A DNA stretch of 64,000 bases, from the NCBI GenBank assembly GCA_009192285.1, contig CM018603.1, positions 2,100,588-2,164,587 on the forward strand, in the 5' to 3' direction. The first letter of the stretch is position 1; each line of letters begins with the position of its first letter. Made by a program: the position numbers and the translations under genes. Of this stretch, positions 45,327-57,310 are shown piece after piece. Source of the DNA: Morchella semilibera (Eukaryota > Ascomycota > Pezizomycetes > Pezizales > Morchellaceae). Below the pieces are notes generated by a model. That model worked only from the letters and a program-made list of their open reading frames with translations, ran no database searches and was not told where the DNA came from.

Positions 45327-47403
45327 ATGGCTTCGCAGAGAGCAAAAATCAACAAGCGTGGCTTTGAGGAAGGACATGGCATGCAAGCCCCGATCTCCTC
45401 CTCTATTAATCAACGTCTAAAGGGGGCGATGAGTGTTTCGAGTGCTGTGAGCAGTAGGAATTCCGGTACTACAGAACCAGATATTGATCTTGATTACTAT
45501 AGCTCTCCCAATCATCCACAAAGGTTTCCGGATGGGGCAATATTGGTAAACAGTGTTGCTGGGTCCACCAAAAATCTGAAGTGATTTTGATAATCATCCA
45601 GAGGAGTATCACTACCTTCAAATCCATGAGGATGACTATTAAGATGAACAGTCGGAAGATGAGAATGCACCACCGCCCCAGCGTACGCCTTTATCAGAAC
45701 GGAGTATATCTCCAGTTCCATCATCCCCACCACAACCACCACAACCACCACAACCACCACACCACAACCACCACAACCACCACAACCACCACAACCACCA
45801 CAACCACCACAACCACCACAACCACCACAACCATCACGACTACTGCTACGACCACCATCAAACCGGGGGGCGCGAGCTGGAAAAACACCAAGGGAGGCCC
45901 CTGTTGCTTCCGTCAGGGCTCTTGCAGCCACTCGAAAGAGACCTAGTGGACTGGCGGCAGAAGCAATTGCTTCTTCTTCTTTTGCAGTAAATATGATGCA
46001 GGTATATGATATTTAAATCCCCCTCATCTCAGTCAAACCATTAATGTAACGGGGTACGGAAACCGTCATGTCGTGAATTCACGAAGGCAGGAAACTCCAC
46101 GGAAGGCTGGAACAGGCTCCGAAAAGGCTAGCATTCCCTCTACAAGTTCCTCATTTCACTCGACCAGCAGCACCTTGCGACAAGAACGCGACCACGAGAA
46201 CGAGACAGCCCCTTCAAATTCACAACCCTTTCGCATGCCTAGCCCCCCACAGCAATATCGTAAAGCCCTATCTCTATATAGAACGCCAACGCCTTCGCAG
46301 TATGGAACGCCAACGCCTTCAAGTTCGCAGTATGGAGCACCAGAGCCTGACTCCATTAATAAAAAGCAGCAGAGGCCAAGTCCATAATCAAGCATGCGGG
46401 ATACCTTCCCGGACATTATACATTGCTCGAGGAGCCTTGGCCTCAAGCTGATTCTCTTAGTATTAACGTCCGTCGGTTTTGGAGTGAGGCAAACGACCAT
46501 TTTAATACAAGTCTACCAATGACTAAGTTAGCTAGGAGCGACGTGAGTGCCTCGCGCGCCTTTCGGAGGGCTTAGTGAGCCTTCGCTAACTGCTTCCATT
46601 AGGTTCAAATCAATTGTTCGCGGGTGAGATCGCACCTTGTTTTTACAGTGAAGGACTGCATGTCGAAGGATCTTTTGTATGGCTTGAGCGAGGAGAAAAC
46701 GCCAGAGGCAAAGGGTAAGAAGGTGTCCTTTCTCCTCGAGAATGACCGTTTTATAAGCGATCCTGATAATTATATTGTAAGAGCTCTCTCCACCGTTCTA
46801 TGAGCCTTCAGCAAGGTGCTCACAGCCACTAGACAGGCCAGCTTCACTTTTGGGCCCCGGAAATCATAGAAGTAATATCTCTAAAATATTACAAAGGTGA
46901 TAAAATGCGTGGGGCCAGGGATACTGGTTTCATTGATGATATATCTTAGGCGTTTATTACCCTAGTTTGCACTGCAATCTGGTTTATCTTACGATCTTGG
47001 AAAACAGGCATATATATCGAAGAGTTGAACTACAATCCACATCAGAATCCGGATATCATGAGTAAGGCGCACCAAGCCCTCTAAAAGGCTCCTTCTGACT
47101 TCGGGATACCTTCAGCTACCTATGACGGGATATTAAGCACATGGGGGAAAAGAAGCAAGGAGAACCAGGAGGGCACACTGGAAGTAATACGAGAATCAAT
47201 TCGCGAGAAGGTAAATAAAAAAGTCTAAAGGAGCCTTATCTATATACTAACAAGCCTTTTAGGTCGATGAGTTAAGAGGACCTAAAGAGGTTATATCCAG
47301 AGTCGGCCTGGAGGAAGATGATGTTCAATTAGCTGTGGATATAGCCGCATGGAGAGCTGCAAAGGCGCGGCGGGAAGAAAGGGAAGGCACCAGCAGCGAT
47401 TGA
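45327..47403 (+). pseudogene. DUF6532-like gene, element B, decayed
   Basis: Counterpart of the six-exon gene at 59298-61297. Exon order and most splice signals are retained, but frame changes occur around 45560 and 45640, a stop interrupts the acidic region, a CCACCACAAC repeat has expanded within exon 1, and a 1-bp change near 47380 alters the C-terminus. It still shows that the exon-intron structure is shared by both copies. Confidence 0.8.
45723..45835 (+). repeat. CCACCACAA microsatellite inside the pseudogene
   Basis: About 110 bp of repeating CCACAA/CCACCACAAC units, compared with about 55 bp of related sequence in element C (59696-59750). It creates false His/Thr and Gly/Cys-rich open frames on both strands. 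Confidence 0.93.
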
Positions 47404-47559
47404 GAGAATTGATTTGGGGGGCGTGGACATGGCAAAGGCAGGAGAGGCATTTCAAGAGCCTCCTCCCGCCTCGACGGTGGATATGTGATTTTGGGGGAGG
47501 ACTCCTATTTTGATGTATGGTATGAATAATAAAAGTGGATTTTGAGGTATCAGTAGATT

Positions 47560-47810
47560 AGTAATAGTTTGAAAGTTCTCGGAGATATTGAGAGAGCCCA
47601 GGAGATTGGCAGGGATTACAGGAGAGCATAGGAGATCTAGCTTAGATTTCAAGAGTCTCCAGAAATATCAGGAGGGCTTGGGAAACCCTCAAGAGAGCCC
47701 AGGAGATTAGCAGGGATCACAGGAGAGCTTGGGAGGTTTCACTTAATCATCAATGGTCTCCAGAAATATCAGGAGGGCTTGGGGGGCCCTCACGAGAACG
47801 CTCTGCTCAT
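47560..47810 (+). repeat. Subterminal 101-bp repeat array, element B
   Basis: About two to three degenerate units with GGAGATAT/GGAAATATCAGGAGGGCTTGG and GGTTTCACTTAATCATC. Far shorter than the array at 61445-62330 of element C. Confidence 0.8.
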
Positions 47811-48113
47811 CCTTGGGCTTATAACAGAGCGTCTCTGAAGCCTCTCTAAACAAAACCTCTTACTAGTGTGGAGGTCTGTGATATCTCGCAGCCTCTTGGG
47901 AGAGAATAATGAAGCCTCCAGAGGGCGCCAGCAGAGTGCCGCTTAGCATCAGGAGAACCGCTAAGCATTCTTGAAGGCTCGGGAGGCTCCCGCAAAGGCT
48001 CAGGAGGCCCTCGTAGGGGCGGGTAAGCCCCTGGAGATCGAAAGTTTGACGGGTGTCTCCGAACGGCTCCCACAGCTTCCGGGCTCTGGTAGGGTCGAAT
48101 AGGCTTGCTGATG

Positions 48114-49205
48114 CCCCAATATGCGATCGACCTTACCACCCATCATTCCGAAATTGAACAAGCCTGAACCGAGTTCCACAAAGAGGTCTAGGGACTACGA
48201 GCTAAGATCAAGAAGCTTCAGGAAGGGATCAAAGAAGATCTAGGGGAGCTCCACGATGACTTAACCAAGCTGTCTAAGTCCAAGAAACTCTCCGACCCAG
48301 AAAAATACCAGGGCGACCATAAAAACCTCAGGACTTTACAAAGACAACTACAGATTAAGCTCACGGCTAAGCTCGATCGTTTTCCTACTTCGGCACAACA
48401 ATTGGCGTATTCCATTTCTCGATTGGAAGGACCGGCAGCGGACCATTTTCTTACTTATATTACGGATGAAGGAATTGTTCTTGACTTCATGGCGGAGTTT
48501 TTTGAAATTTTGAATAATGCTTTTGGGGACTCGGATCGCGCTGCCACCGCTGCTCGTAACTTAAGGGAGATCAGGCAACGCCAATGTTCGTTTTCTGAGT
48601 ACTTTGCGGAGTTCCAGCAGTACGCTGCTGACTCTGAGTTCAATGAGGCTGCTAACATTGAGTGTCTGTTGGAGGGTCTTAACCAAGAGTTAATGGCACT
48701 AATGATTCAGAATGAGACCCCGACGATGATTAAGGAGTGCGGACTCATTCTCCAACGGCTCGACAATAAGCAACGGGCATTACAAGCCAGGATTAGGAGA
48801 TTAAGATTCTAGATTCCCAGTGGCCCTGCTCCTTATCCCTTTGCCCCTCGCCCACCTGTTGCATCAGCAATATCCCCAGTCGTACGAGGACCACCCCAAC
48901 CACCACCGAAGAGTGCTGCGCCAGCGGCTCACTCCTCCTATACTCGCGGGGGAGCAGTTCCTATGGATTTGTCTAATAGTCATCGTTGTCTGGATCCCAG
49001 GGAAAGGGAAGCCAACTGTATTGAGAATTGTTGTTATTACTGTGGGGGGGTTGGACATTTGGTTAGGGATTGTACACTTCCGCCCTCAGGAAGGGCGCCA
49101 CCTAGGATGAGGGGAGCATTGTTGGAAGCGGAGAAAGAAAAAAAGGAAACGGAGGAGGAGATATTGTCGGATGAGGAAGAGTTAAAAGATTCGTCCCTGG
49201 CCTAA
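48114..49205 (+). pseudogene. Old Gypsy gag
   Basis: Recognisable gag from the coiled-coil region to the CCHC knuckle (CYYCGGVGHLVRDC, near 49030-49075) and the acidic tail ..DSSLA. Nonsense codons near 48168 and 48190, and a stop near 48810, break it. The -1 overlap with pol beyond the gag stop is retained. Confidence 0.85.
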
Positions 49206-51302
49206 GCGGCATAGCCCAGGGACCTCCTAAAGTTATTTATAGGGTGTCTATTTCAACGTTTTCAGTATCAGAAGGGGAGATGGATGGGAATCAATTGATT
49301 GTAGTTTGTTCTATTTCGCAAAATAAAAAATCTATTGTACCCACTTATGCCTTGATTGATACTGGAGTATCGGGATATGCATTTATTGATGAAGACTTTG
49401 TGCGCCGCCATGAACTGAAGATGAAGAGTTTGAGGACTGAGAGGGAGAGTGATGTAATTGATGGGAGGCCTATTGAATCAGGGAAGGTGACTAGGAAGAT
49501 TACGCTGGAACTGAAGATAAATGGACATAGGAAGAATGTTCTTTCTTTGTTACAAAACTAGGACATTATCCGATCGTGATGGGGATACCTTGGATGGGGA
49601 AGCATGGATTTTGATCGATAGTGGAAGGAATGAGATTCGCTTTCAGTCATCAGGATGTCGTGAACATTGTATAGCCAACCACAAACCTATTGTTGCTCGA
49701 GGAATCTCGGCTCTACCTTCGGAAAAACCAGTGACACATATTTCAGCAGTTACTCCTCGATCGTTTAAGACACTTTCCCAGGATCCTACCGTTCAGGTTT
49801 ACTCGACTATTCTATATGCTGTGAATAAAATACTGGCAATGCCTGCGAATCCCGAGGGAACGATTCCAATAGACTATCAACTCTTCCGACAATTGTTCTA
49901 TGAAATCAATGCATTTAGGCTGCCACCACATTAGTCCCTATGATGAGATAAAGCTACTGGAAGGGACAGCACCACCCTTTGGTCCAATGTACAATATAAG
50001 GCGTTAAGAGATTATTTGGCCAACAATTTGAAAAAGAGGTTCCTTCGGTCCAGTAACTCTCCAGCTGGGGCTCCTGTTTTATTTGTGAAGAAAACCGACG
50101 GATCTCTTCGTTTATGCGTGGACTATCGGAAGCTAAATGCTATTACAGTTAAAGATCGATCTTCTCTTCCCCTTACACCAGAAAGTATGGCCAACCTAGC
50201 ACGGGCGAATTATTTTACCAAGCTGGACCTATGATGGGGTTTTAATCAGATTAGGATTAAAGAGGGGGACGAGTGTAAAACGGCTTTCAGGACACGCTAT
50301 GGACATTGGGAATATCTGGTGATGCCTTTTGGCCTAACCAACACGCCCGTTACTTTTCAATGCTGGATTAATGATATCCTCCGGCCCTTTTTGGATCACT
50401 GTGCTACTGCCTACCTTGATAATATTCTTATTTATTCGGAAACCTTGTAACAGCATCAGCAAGACATACAACAGGTACTAGAAGCCCTAGAAGCCAATGA
50501 GGTTCATCTAAAACCAGAGAAGTGCGAATTCAGCGTACAAGAAACAAAATATTTGGGCATGATTTTGACTCGCAGAGGAATGAAGATGGACCCTGCTAAG
50601 GTACAGACAATTGTGGATTGGTTTGCGTCAAAGATAGTGAAGGAGATTCAGGAGTTTCTTGGATTTGCTAATTTCTATCGACGCTTTATTTATGCTTACT
50701 CCCAGGTGGCTCGGCTATTGACTGCTCTGACGAACAAGCATGTACGATTTGAGTAGGCCCAGAAGGTTGAACAAGCCTTTCAGAAACTCAAGACTGCTTG
50801 CACTACCGCTCCAGCACTAATGCATTCTGATACTGAAAAGAATTTATTGTGGAAACTGATGCATCGGATTATGTGTCGGCAGGGATATTATCACAATATG
50901 GCGACGAAGGAATATTGCACCTGGTCGCCTTCTTTTCTAAGACACACTCGCTTGCGGAATGCAATTATGAGATTTACAACAAGGAGTTGCTGACCATTAT
51001 TTGTTGTTTTGATGATTGGAGACCTCATCTGGAGACAGCTCAATTCCAAGTTAAAGTACTCACAGATCATCGCAATCTTGAATACTTCATGTCGACCAAA
51101 TTGTTGAATCGGCGTCAAACTCGTTGGGCAGAGTTTCTGGCAAGATTTAATTTTGTTATTCAATATAGGCCAAGAAAGCAGGGAAGGGAGGTGGATATTT
51201 TGACAAGAAGGTTTAAGGACTTACCAAAGGAGGGGGATGAGAGATTGGAACAGCAAAGTCGAGTGGTTTTGAAGAAGGAAATTTAGATTCAAAGATAAGT
51301 TT
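49206..51302 (+). pseudogene. Old Gypsy pol (protease, RT, RNase H), truncated
   Basis: Protease (LIDTGVSGYAFID), reverse transcriptase and RNase H can be followed through several frameshifts (near 49540, 49935, 50000 and 50830). The catalytic YLDD has become YLDN near 50420, an Arg codon has become TGA near 50232 (CGA to TGA), and a Trp codon has become TAG near 50755. Integrase and chromodomain are absent because Plavaka C begins at 51303. Confidence 0.88.
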
Positions 51303-51650
51303 CATCAGCAAGATTCAAACTCTCTCCAGAGGCTTGACTGGGTCTCCGGAGGCCGTTGCCAAGGCAATTACCCTCCCGTCTCTCCTAATAACCTCGCTAA
51401 CCATTTGTTGCCTCCCGAGCCTCCCGATGGCCTCCCGAGCCTTCTAGAGAGTCTCCTGAGCCTTCTGTTACCCTCCTTACCTCTCCTGACACCTCGCTAA
51501 TTGTATGTAGCCTCCTGAGCCTTCTAGAGGGCTCCCTGAGCCTTCTGTTACCCTCCTCTCCTGACACCTCGCTAATTGTTTCTCGCCTCCCGAGCCTTCC
51601 AGAGGGCTTCCTGAGCCTTCCAGAGGGCTTCCGAGCTTTGATTAGTAAGT
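51303..51650. repeat. Left end and subterminal repeats of element C
   Basis: After the terminal CATCAGCAAG come repeats of GCCTCC(T/C)GAGCCTTCTAGAGGGCT and CACCTCGCTAATTGT, two to three units, followed by the transposase 3' flank. Mirrors 17300-17677. Confidence 0.75.
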
Positions 51651-51907
51651 TTCGGAGGCCACCAACAACCTATTTTCACGCAAAAAACATATACAGCTCT
51701 TTATGGCTACCCCGCCGCCCGGGAGCTTCTGGCCCTCTGCGCCTTTATAAGGGGTTCTGGAGCCCTCATGAGTCCCCGATCTAGATCATATTGTTTCGTT
51801 TACTATCATGTTAATTTTATTCTAAATACATTCTATGCCAGCTGAAGTCACTCGAGCCTTTATGAAGGCCTCTTGTACCTTTCCCCAGGCCACCAGAGAC
51901 ATTGTCA

Positions 51908-54806
51908 CTATATATCGAATTCATTCCACGTTCTCAAATCTATCCTCGTGTTCACAAGCCATTGACCCTGTCCCAGCTCGAACAAATGAGCCATTCCCAA
52001 AACACTACTGATATTAACTACCCAAAACCTTTGCCGAGAGCGCCTCGCAACTCTAAGAAGACCGTGTGAGCCGTCTGGAAGACCCCTATCCTTGGCTTCC
52101 AGTAGCTCTACAAGACAAAGCTGATATGTTTTCGTCGATATACTGTCACGTATCTTGAATATTGCTCGTACAAGCCCTGGTAGGCGTCCCTGAAAGGCTC
52201 CCCACGGCTCCGTTGTGGCCACCTTAATCCATGCCCAATCATTTCGAGTCGACCTTTTCCTAAATAATGCCTCTCCCGTACACCGTATATTGTGTATCTC
52301 GTAACTGTCAGGCTTCTGAAAAATTGATACTGGCACCTGTAGGCACTTAAAGCACCCCACTGGGCACTCCAGAAGGCTCAATAAGCCTTGTTCTCCCCGG
52401 CTCAGGCCCTGACCATATTCCGACACCGCTCTTGCTAGTGTTCTTCTATTGATTTTAATCATATCGGCGATATCAGATAATATGTGGGGTCCACCGTCGG
52501 GGGTCGACATCCTAGGTTCCGGGTGTTTATCATCGTCTAGGAATCTTTCGTTTGTCCTTTGTGGGTCCTCGTTTTTGAATACTTCCAACATGCCCCGGAG
52601 GCTCTCTCGATGGCTTGGGAGGCCCTCGTAATGTTCTGGAAGACTGACAACGATATCTTTTAGATTTAAGACCCGTATCTCTATAGCCATACGCCTTGAG
52701 TGGTAACCGAGAATCTGAACTGTTGCGTCGACCTTATTGGAGGCTGCATAAGCCATCTTAATTTGTTGCCTATGAGCTAACTCGCTCACATCGGTTGAAA
52801 ACATTGGAATATTACCAAATCGCTCTACATGCCCCCGGAAGTGTGAAAGAAGATGCATTTTAATGAAGTTGAAATGAGAAGCCTCGCGAATTTCCTCAAG
52901 CTCCGCCAGGCCTCTGTCAATGCTTCCCGAGCCTTGCAGCGCCTTTGTTCGATCCTTTGCCTCTTTCCTTGTTCGTTTATCGGCTCTAAATTCCAGAAAC
53001 ACATCCTTATACTTGTGGAAATCTTCGAGATACCCTTGAAGATAGTCTAGTGTTTCTTTTGTATGCGTAGTGTACTGTGCCATCAAGTGGAAATCGATTA
53101 GTGACCGAACACACCTCAAGGATCTCCCGAAGTCGCTCTGCGAAGCTTTTGGGGGGTTCCAAAGAGCCACTGCAAAGGCTCCTAGAACTATCCGGCCGAG
53201 ATGACGCATTTCTTTACCTTGCCATTGAGTAGTTGCCCGATAAGCCTTATTTGGTACAGCAAGCCCTGGGTAAGGCTTAATGGACGCCCAAGCCCGATCA
53301 AAATTCTCTAGCCGATTGTGTTTTTTCAAAAACGATTGAATCCATTCCATCATATGTTTCAATAGGCCGAGATAAATATTATGCAACATATCTGGCTTGT
53401 GAAGATCATACACCTGAGCCTTCGGCAAGGCCCACAAAGCATTGTACAGAGTTTTGAAGGATTTCGACACTAGGTATTCAACGGGTGCTGTATCTGACGT
53501 ATCCTCCTTATAACGCTCTACCATTTCGATATATCGCTCCTGAATGCGTGGCGGGTTTTCTTGAAGGCTCCCTAGGCCCTTGAAATCAACTTCGCACCTA
53601 GGGCAGGCCTGATTGTTGAGGTTTAGCAGCGAGGCGTGTTCTGGTTGATCCGCAATCCATGCACATAGTATCGGATAACATAGGCGCACATAGCCATCAG
53701 CGCATGTTATAAGCTCACCCCTTTCCGCAGGGCCCTGAAGGCCTTCGAGAACCTCAGAGAGGACCTGGTGAAGGACCATCTGGCTCTCCCAACGGCGTTC
53801 GTTCGTACGCACTCCAACCTTTGGTGGCACTGGCAGTAGAGCTAGGAGTATGATCGCGTAATTAGAGGGTTTATTTCGTGTGTCCGAGGTGATATTGCCA
53901 ATCGTTAGGTATACTGGCCAAGCCTTCTTGTCACCACTGAAATTAGTGAGGTGTGTTCCGTCTGATGCACATATTACTGGCACCACCGTTGATCCTTCTG
54001 GAAGGGTATTCTATAACATTTGTGAGGGGTTAGCGGAGGCTCCCTGAGCCTTCTAAGTAAGTGTTGCGAACCTGCATCTCCCACCACCAGTCTGCCGTGT
54101 GCATCTCCCCATACATCCGCTCCCCCATTTCATTGTATTCCATAATAGGTGAATACACCAAGGACTCCCTAAATGCACGTTGTCCCAGAAGAAAACGCAC
54201 TATATTCATAGGGTCCCTGTAGTAGTAAGGAATTTTCTGCCCGCCCATTTCGACCTCTGAGTGTATCCAACTCTCTTTTCCTAACCCCCCCATAGACGAC
54301 ATCTCGTCGAGGAGGCGTGCGAAGCCTCTACCAGTGCTGTAGGAGCCTTGTAGAGGGCGTACGGTGCGGAAGAAATCGTCTATTTGACCCTGAGATACAT
54401 TCGATTGTAGGAACCAGCGCGATAACCGAAATTCCTCTGCTGATTCGAAAGGCTGCCATGGGTTGATCAAAAGGCTTTCCGAGCCTTCATCATATCCCGT
54501 TGCGGTGAAAAGAGGCTCCCCTGCACCCTCGTATATGGTAGTTGCTAGATTGAACCGCGTGGATCCCAAAGTATGATCATCATTCGATTCAGTATCGGAT
54601 TCGCTTTCGTCTGGTATGTTCAAATATCCACCCTCGTGGGGACCTCCTGAGCCTTCGGGAAGGCTCCGCGAGCCCTCAACGGGAGTCCCTGAAAGCTGCC
54701 TGTCGTACCACCCGCGGGTCCGCGATGGGTGGACTTTTGAGAGATGTCGATCGAAACTACCAGCATTGGCGTAGCTCCGTATGCAAAATGGACATCGTGA
54801 TCTCAT
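51908..54806 (-). CDS. Plavaka-type transposase (two exons, about 945 aa)
   Basis: A cut-and-paste transposase of the fungal Plavaka group. Exon 1 is 54806-54072 and exon 2 is 54010-51908; the 61-bp intron has GT..ATAG ends and its removal joins ..WWWEMQ to NTLPEGSTVVPV, the order expected for the family, where LP-G-T precedes the ASD-THLTNFSGDK block. Residues 1-30 form a C2H2 zinc finger (CPFC..H..H), a likely DNA-binding module. The core follows: KKAWPVYLTIGN, the zinc-binding ACPRCEVDF, and LHKPDMLHNIYLGLLKHMMEWI, the most diagnostic stretch. No stop or frameshift is present. Unlike a homologous fragment at 62802, its coding sequence contains many GAAGGCTC..GAGCCTTC palindromes. The start is the first ATG before the finger. 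Confidence 0.9.
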
Positions 54807-55187
54807 TGCTGATAGTCAATATTGGTGGAGGCTTCGGAGGCTCTGGAGGCTTTGGAGACTCTGGAGCCCCTGGGGGCTTCCTAAGCTTCCTAGGCTTGGG
54901 AGGCTTCGGGGAGGTTGGCACTCTAAATGGGCCCGTGCACCGATAGATCATATCTTATCGCACTAACGTTCTGATCACAATATTCGAGTGACATCATATG
55001 ATTCAATATGATGTTCAATTGTTACTCCAATATATGACGTAGTGAAGTTTGATCGAAGATACCCCGCGTTCTCCTATTCTCCTACTTCTATCCCTATCCA
55101 TCCCTAGGATCGATACACTGGCTCAAGCTTACTACACTATCTCCAAGTCTCTGGAAGCCTTCAAGAGTTTATAATACACGATATAAG
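54807..55187. promoter_or_regulatory. Divergent promoter region between transposase and ORF1
   Basis: 381 bp separate the two divergent starts. A TTTATAATA box lies about 20 bp before the ORF1 ATG. The region contains ATCATATGATTCAATATGATG palindromic stretches. The equivalent region in element A (13644-14024) is conserved, which supports a shared regulatory role. Transcription start sites are not visible. Confidence 0.5.
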
Positions 55188-56639
55188 ATGGTATCTTATC
55201 CTCTCTATTGCTCTATATTCAAGCAATTGACATATATACAGGAGGCTTTTTTTTCCTCTTTCTATAAGTCGGCATCCAAACCGCACCCCTCACCAAACAC
55301 CCCCGACAACACCCCGGCAAGCCCTAAACAAGGCCAAAAACGAAGCCGCATATCCTCCCATAGTGATAAAAACGCATCCAAAAAACAGGAGGTCGGACCA
55401 TTAATCCCCGGGCAGTACATTGATAGTGAGAGCTCGGGCTCCAGCCTTAGTTCAGCCTCTAGCAGTAGTGTTGCATCCTACATAGAGATCGAGTCAGAGG
55501 AAGAGATACCCCGGAGCACCCAGAAGGGAAAGTCGAAAACGTCTGAGGAGCCTCCGAAAAGCCCCGTTCTACGCCCTCCAGGATCCGAGCCTTCAGGATC
55601 CGGGCCTTCAGGATCCAGGGCTCCCAAGGGCTTATCGGTGGCCCCTGGCGCCCCCCCAACGACACCTACCCATAAGACTCGACGTTCCCTACCCCCCAGG
55701 TTAGACCCACAAGTCAGGAAGCGGGTCCAAAAGACCAAGGAGGCCCCTGAAATGGCACCACGATACAAACAGCCCGCCAAGTACATTTGCCAGACCACAT
55801 ACGACTGCCGGAGAATCTTGCACTTAGATAAAGATGGTATCTATAAGGCTCTACGCAAAGAGCTCGCCGATGAGATGACAAGGACAGGGTGGGTGAATAA
55901 ATCCAGCTCGGGCGATTCTTCATTCAATCATTTGTGCGAATATGCCATGGATCACAAGGCCCTCACGAATTTGAAGCCCAAGTGGTTAGAAAAGGCTTCA
56001 GAGGACTCTATAAAGATCCAAGCAGCCCTAGCCCATCTCATTGTAGATCTATCACAGAAGAGGAAAAGGATAGACAAACGACATGACGAAGCTTTGGAAA
56101 GTGCGGTGGATAACGAGAGATATTACAAGATGGTACTCAAGTCCTGGGAGATTTTAGGAATACCTCCCAGGCCCGCAATAACCGTACATGTTATTGACCC
56201 AGAGAAGGCTACTGCCATCCCAAGCGATACGTACCGTCCATACGACTGGTATGGGATTGCGTCGCTTACGCCATTTACCGGCATTCTCGAAGTGATGTCT
56301 ATGTATGATTTAGCAGCCCTCGCGCTGAAGCGAGTCCCACCGGCCGCTCCAGGGGGCCCTAATAGGGCTGTTCGAGCCTTCTACGGGGCGATGTCCAATT
56401 CGGCACCCCGGGGGCAGGCAGCTTATCCCCCAGATCCGGAATATGTGCCGATCGGAGACGATCAAGAGCTGGAAGGTTGGCTCAGGGCCACAGAGGCAAA
56501 ACCCTTAAGGCTTTGTGCGGTGCTTCATAGGCCTTCGGCAATCGTAGCTGGGCCTACCCAAAGGCCCCAAACGCCTTCACCAGAGGGATGGGATTACCTG
56601 ACTGAGGACGATATTAATGATATAGAGCTTTTGGATTAG
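55188..56639 (+). CDS. Accessory ORF1, unknown function (483 aa)
   Basis: I do not recognise this protein. The N-terminal third is Ser/Pro/Lys-rich and probably disordered, with a run SSASSSSVASYIEIESEEE and a PSGS repeat generated by GGATCC-containing 15-bp repeats. From about residue 200 a conserved core begins (YICQTTYDCRRIL, ASEDSIKIQAAL, PRPAITVHVIDPEKATAIPSD, YDWYG, LRLCAVLHRPSAIV). That core is shared with the neighbouring ORF2 at clear similarity. ORF1 stops at ..IELLD, where ORF2 continues for about 100 residues, and sequence after the stop still faintly resembles that tail, so ORF1 may be a truncated paralogue. It could be a DNA-binding or regulatory partner of the transposase, but nothing in the sequence proves it. 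Confidence 0.75.
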   Translation: MVSYPLYCSIFKQLTYIQEAFFSSFYKSASKPHPSPNTPDNTPASPKQGQKRSRISSHSDKNASKKQEVGPLIPGQYIDSESSGSSLSSASSSSVASYIEIESEEEIPRSTQKGKSKTSEEPPKSPVLRPPGSEPSGSGPSGSRAPKGLSVAPGAPPTTPTHKTRRSLPPRLDPQVRKRVQKTKEAPEMAPRYKQPAKYICQTTYDCRRILHLDKDGIYKALRKELADEMTRTGWVNKSSSGDSSFNHLCEYAMDHKALTNLKPKWLEKASEDSIKIQAALAHLIVDLSQKRKRIDKRHDEALESAVDNERYYKMVLKSWEILGIPPRPAITVHVIDPEKATAIPSDTYRPYDWYGIASLTPFTGILEVMSMYDLAALALKRVPPAAPGGPNRAVRAFYGAMSNSAPRGQAAYPPDPEYVPIGDDQELEGWLRATEAKPLRLCAVLHRPSAIVAGPTQRPQTPSPEGWDYLTEDDINDIELLD

Positions 56640-56932
56640 GAACTTGAAGGTCTGAATATACCCTATCCATGAACTTATCGGGGTGGGCATTATAGAATGC
56701 TCTTCCTGAATGGCATTTATATGAATCTTATTATTCTGACTGAAACCACCTGTAGGTGCAGAGGATAAAACCAGCGACGACGGTGATAGGCTCCCAAACC
56801 TCTGTAGGCAGTTTAGAAGGCTTGAGGAGCCTTCATTTGGGAATTGGAGTTTTTTGTTTTTGCACATGCAGTTCTTAATTTTACCCCGGTTACCTCTTTA
56901 GGTCTTAGCAATAATTATATGATTTATCTTTT
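56640..56932 (+). other. ORF1 3' flank with decayed C-terminal coding remnant
   Basis: Translating past the ORF1 stop gives scattered similarity to the ORF2 tail (for example GHYRMLF..YMN against EHYRRLYPNAITFES), and a GTTTTTTGTTTTTGCACATGCAGTT stretch resembles the 3' flank of ORF2 (59040-59080). This supports duplication of the entire transcription unit. Confidence 0.5.
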
Positions 56933-57310
56933 GTCTCCTGTGATCCCTGTCAATCTCCTGGGCTCTCCTGAGGGCTCGCCAAGCCCTCCTGATATCTCCG
57001 GAGACTACTGATGATTAAGCGAAACCTCCCAAGCTCTCCTGTAATCCCTGTCAATCTCCTGGGCTCTCCTGAGGGCTCGCCAAGCCCTCCTGATATCTCC
57101 GGAGACTACTGATGATTAAGCGAAACCTCCCAAGCTCTCCTGTAATCCCTGTCAATCTCCTGGGCTCTCCTGAGGGCTCGCCAAGCCCTCCTGATATCTC
57201 CGGAGACTGCTGATGATTAAGCGAAACCTCCCAAGCTCTCCTGTGATCCCTGCCAATCTCCGGAGACAACTGATGATTAAGCGAAACCTCCCAAGCTCTC
57301 CTGGGCAGGA
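56933..57310 (-). repeat. Internal array of the 101-bp repeat, inverted
   Basis: About four units, read on the minus strand, each with CTCAGGAGAGCC, a GGGCTTGGCGAGCCC hairpin and CTCCGGAGA. Orientation is opposite to the terminal array at 61445-62330, so the ORF2 and DUF6532-like genes are bracketed by inverted arrays. Confidence 0.9.

Larger units (their letters stand above)
44586..48113 (+). mobile_element. Plavaka element B (right part only)
   Basis: The 3' portion of a Plavaka element from within the accessory ORF2 gene to the terminal CTTGCTGATG at 48113. It aligns throughout with 58563-62658 of element C but has far fewer 101-bp repeat units. Its left edge begins exactly at the LINE target duplication found at 9701-9713. 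It stands in old Gypsy gag. Together with element A it makes up one element. Confidence 0.88.
48114..51302 (+). mobile_element. Degenerate Gypsy internal region (gag-pol)
   Basis: A plus-strand Gypsy fragment that begins within gag at the end of Plavaka B and stops within pol, before integrase, at the start of Plavaka C. It has no LTR attached on either side. It belongs to the older KEDLGELHD subfamily also seen at 17678-18054. Confidence 0.87.

Noticed and set aside
45512-45931. Gly/Cys-rich and Trp-rich minus-strand frames
   Set aside because: Produced by the CCACAA microsatellite in the decayed DUF6532-like gene; wrong strand and no conservation in element C.
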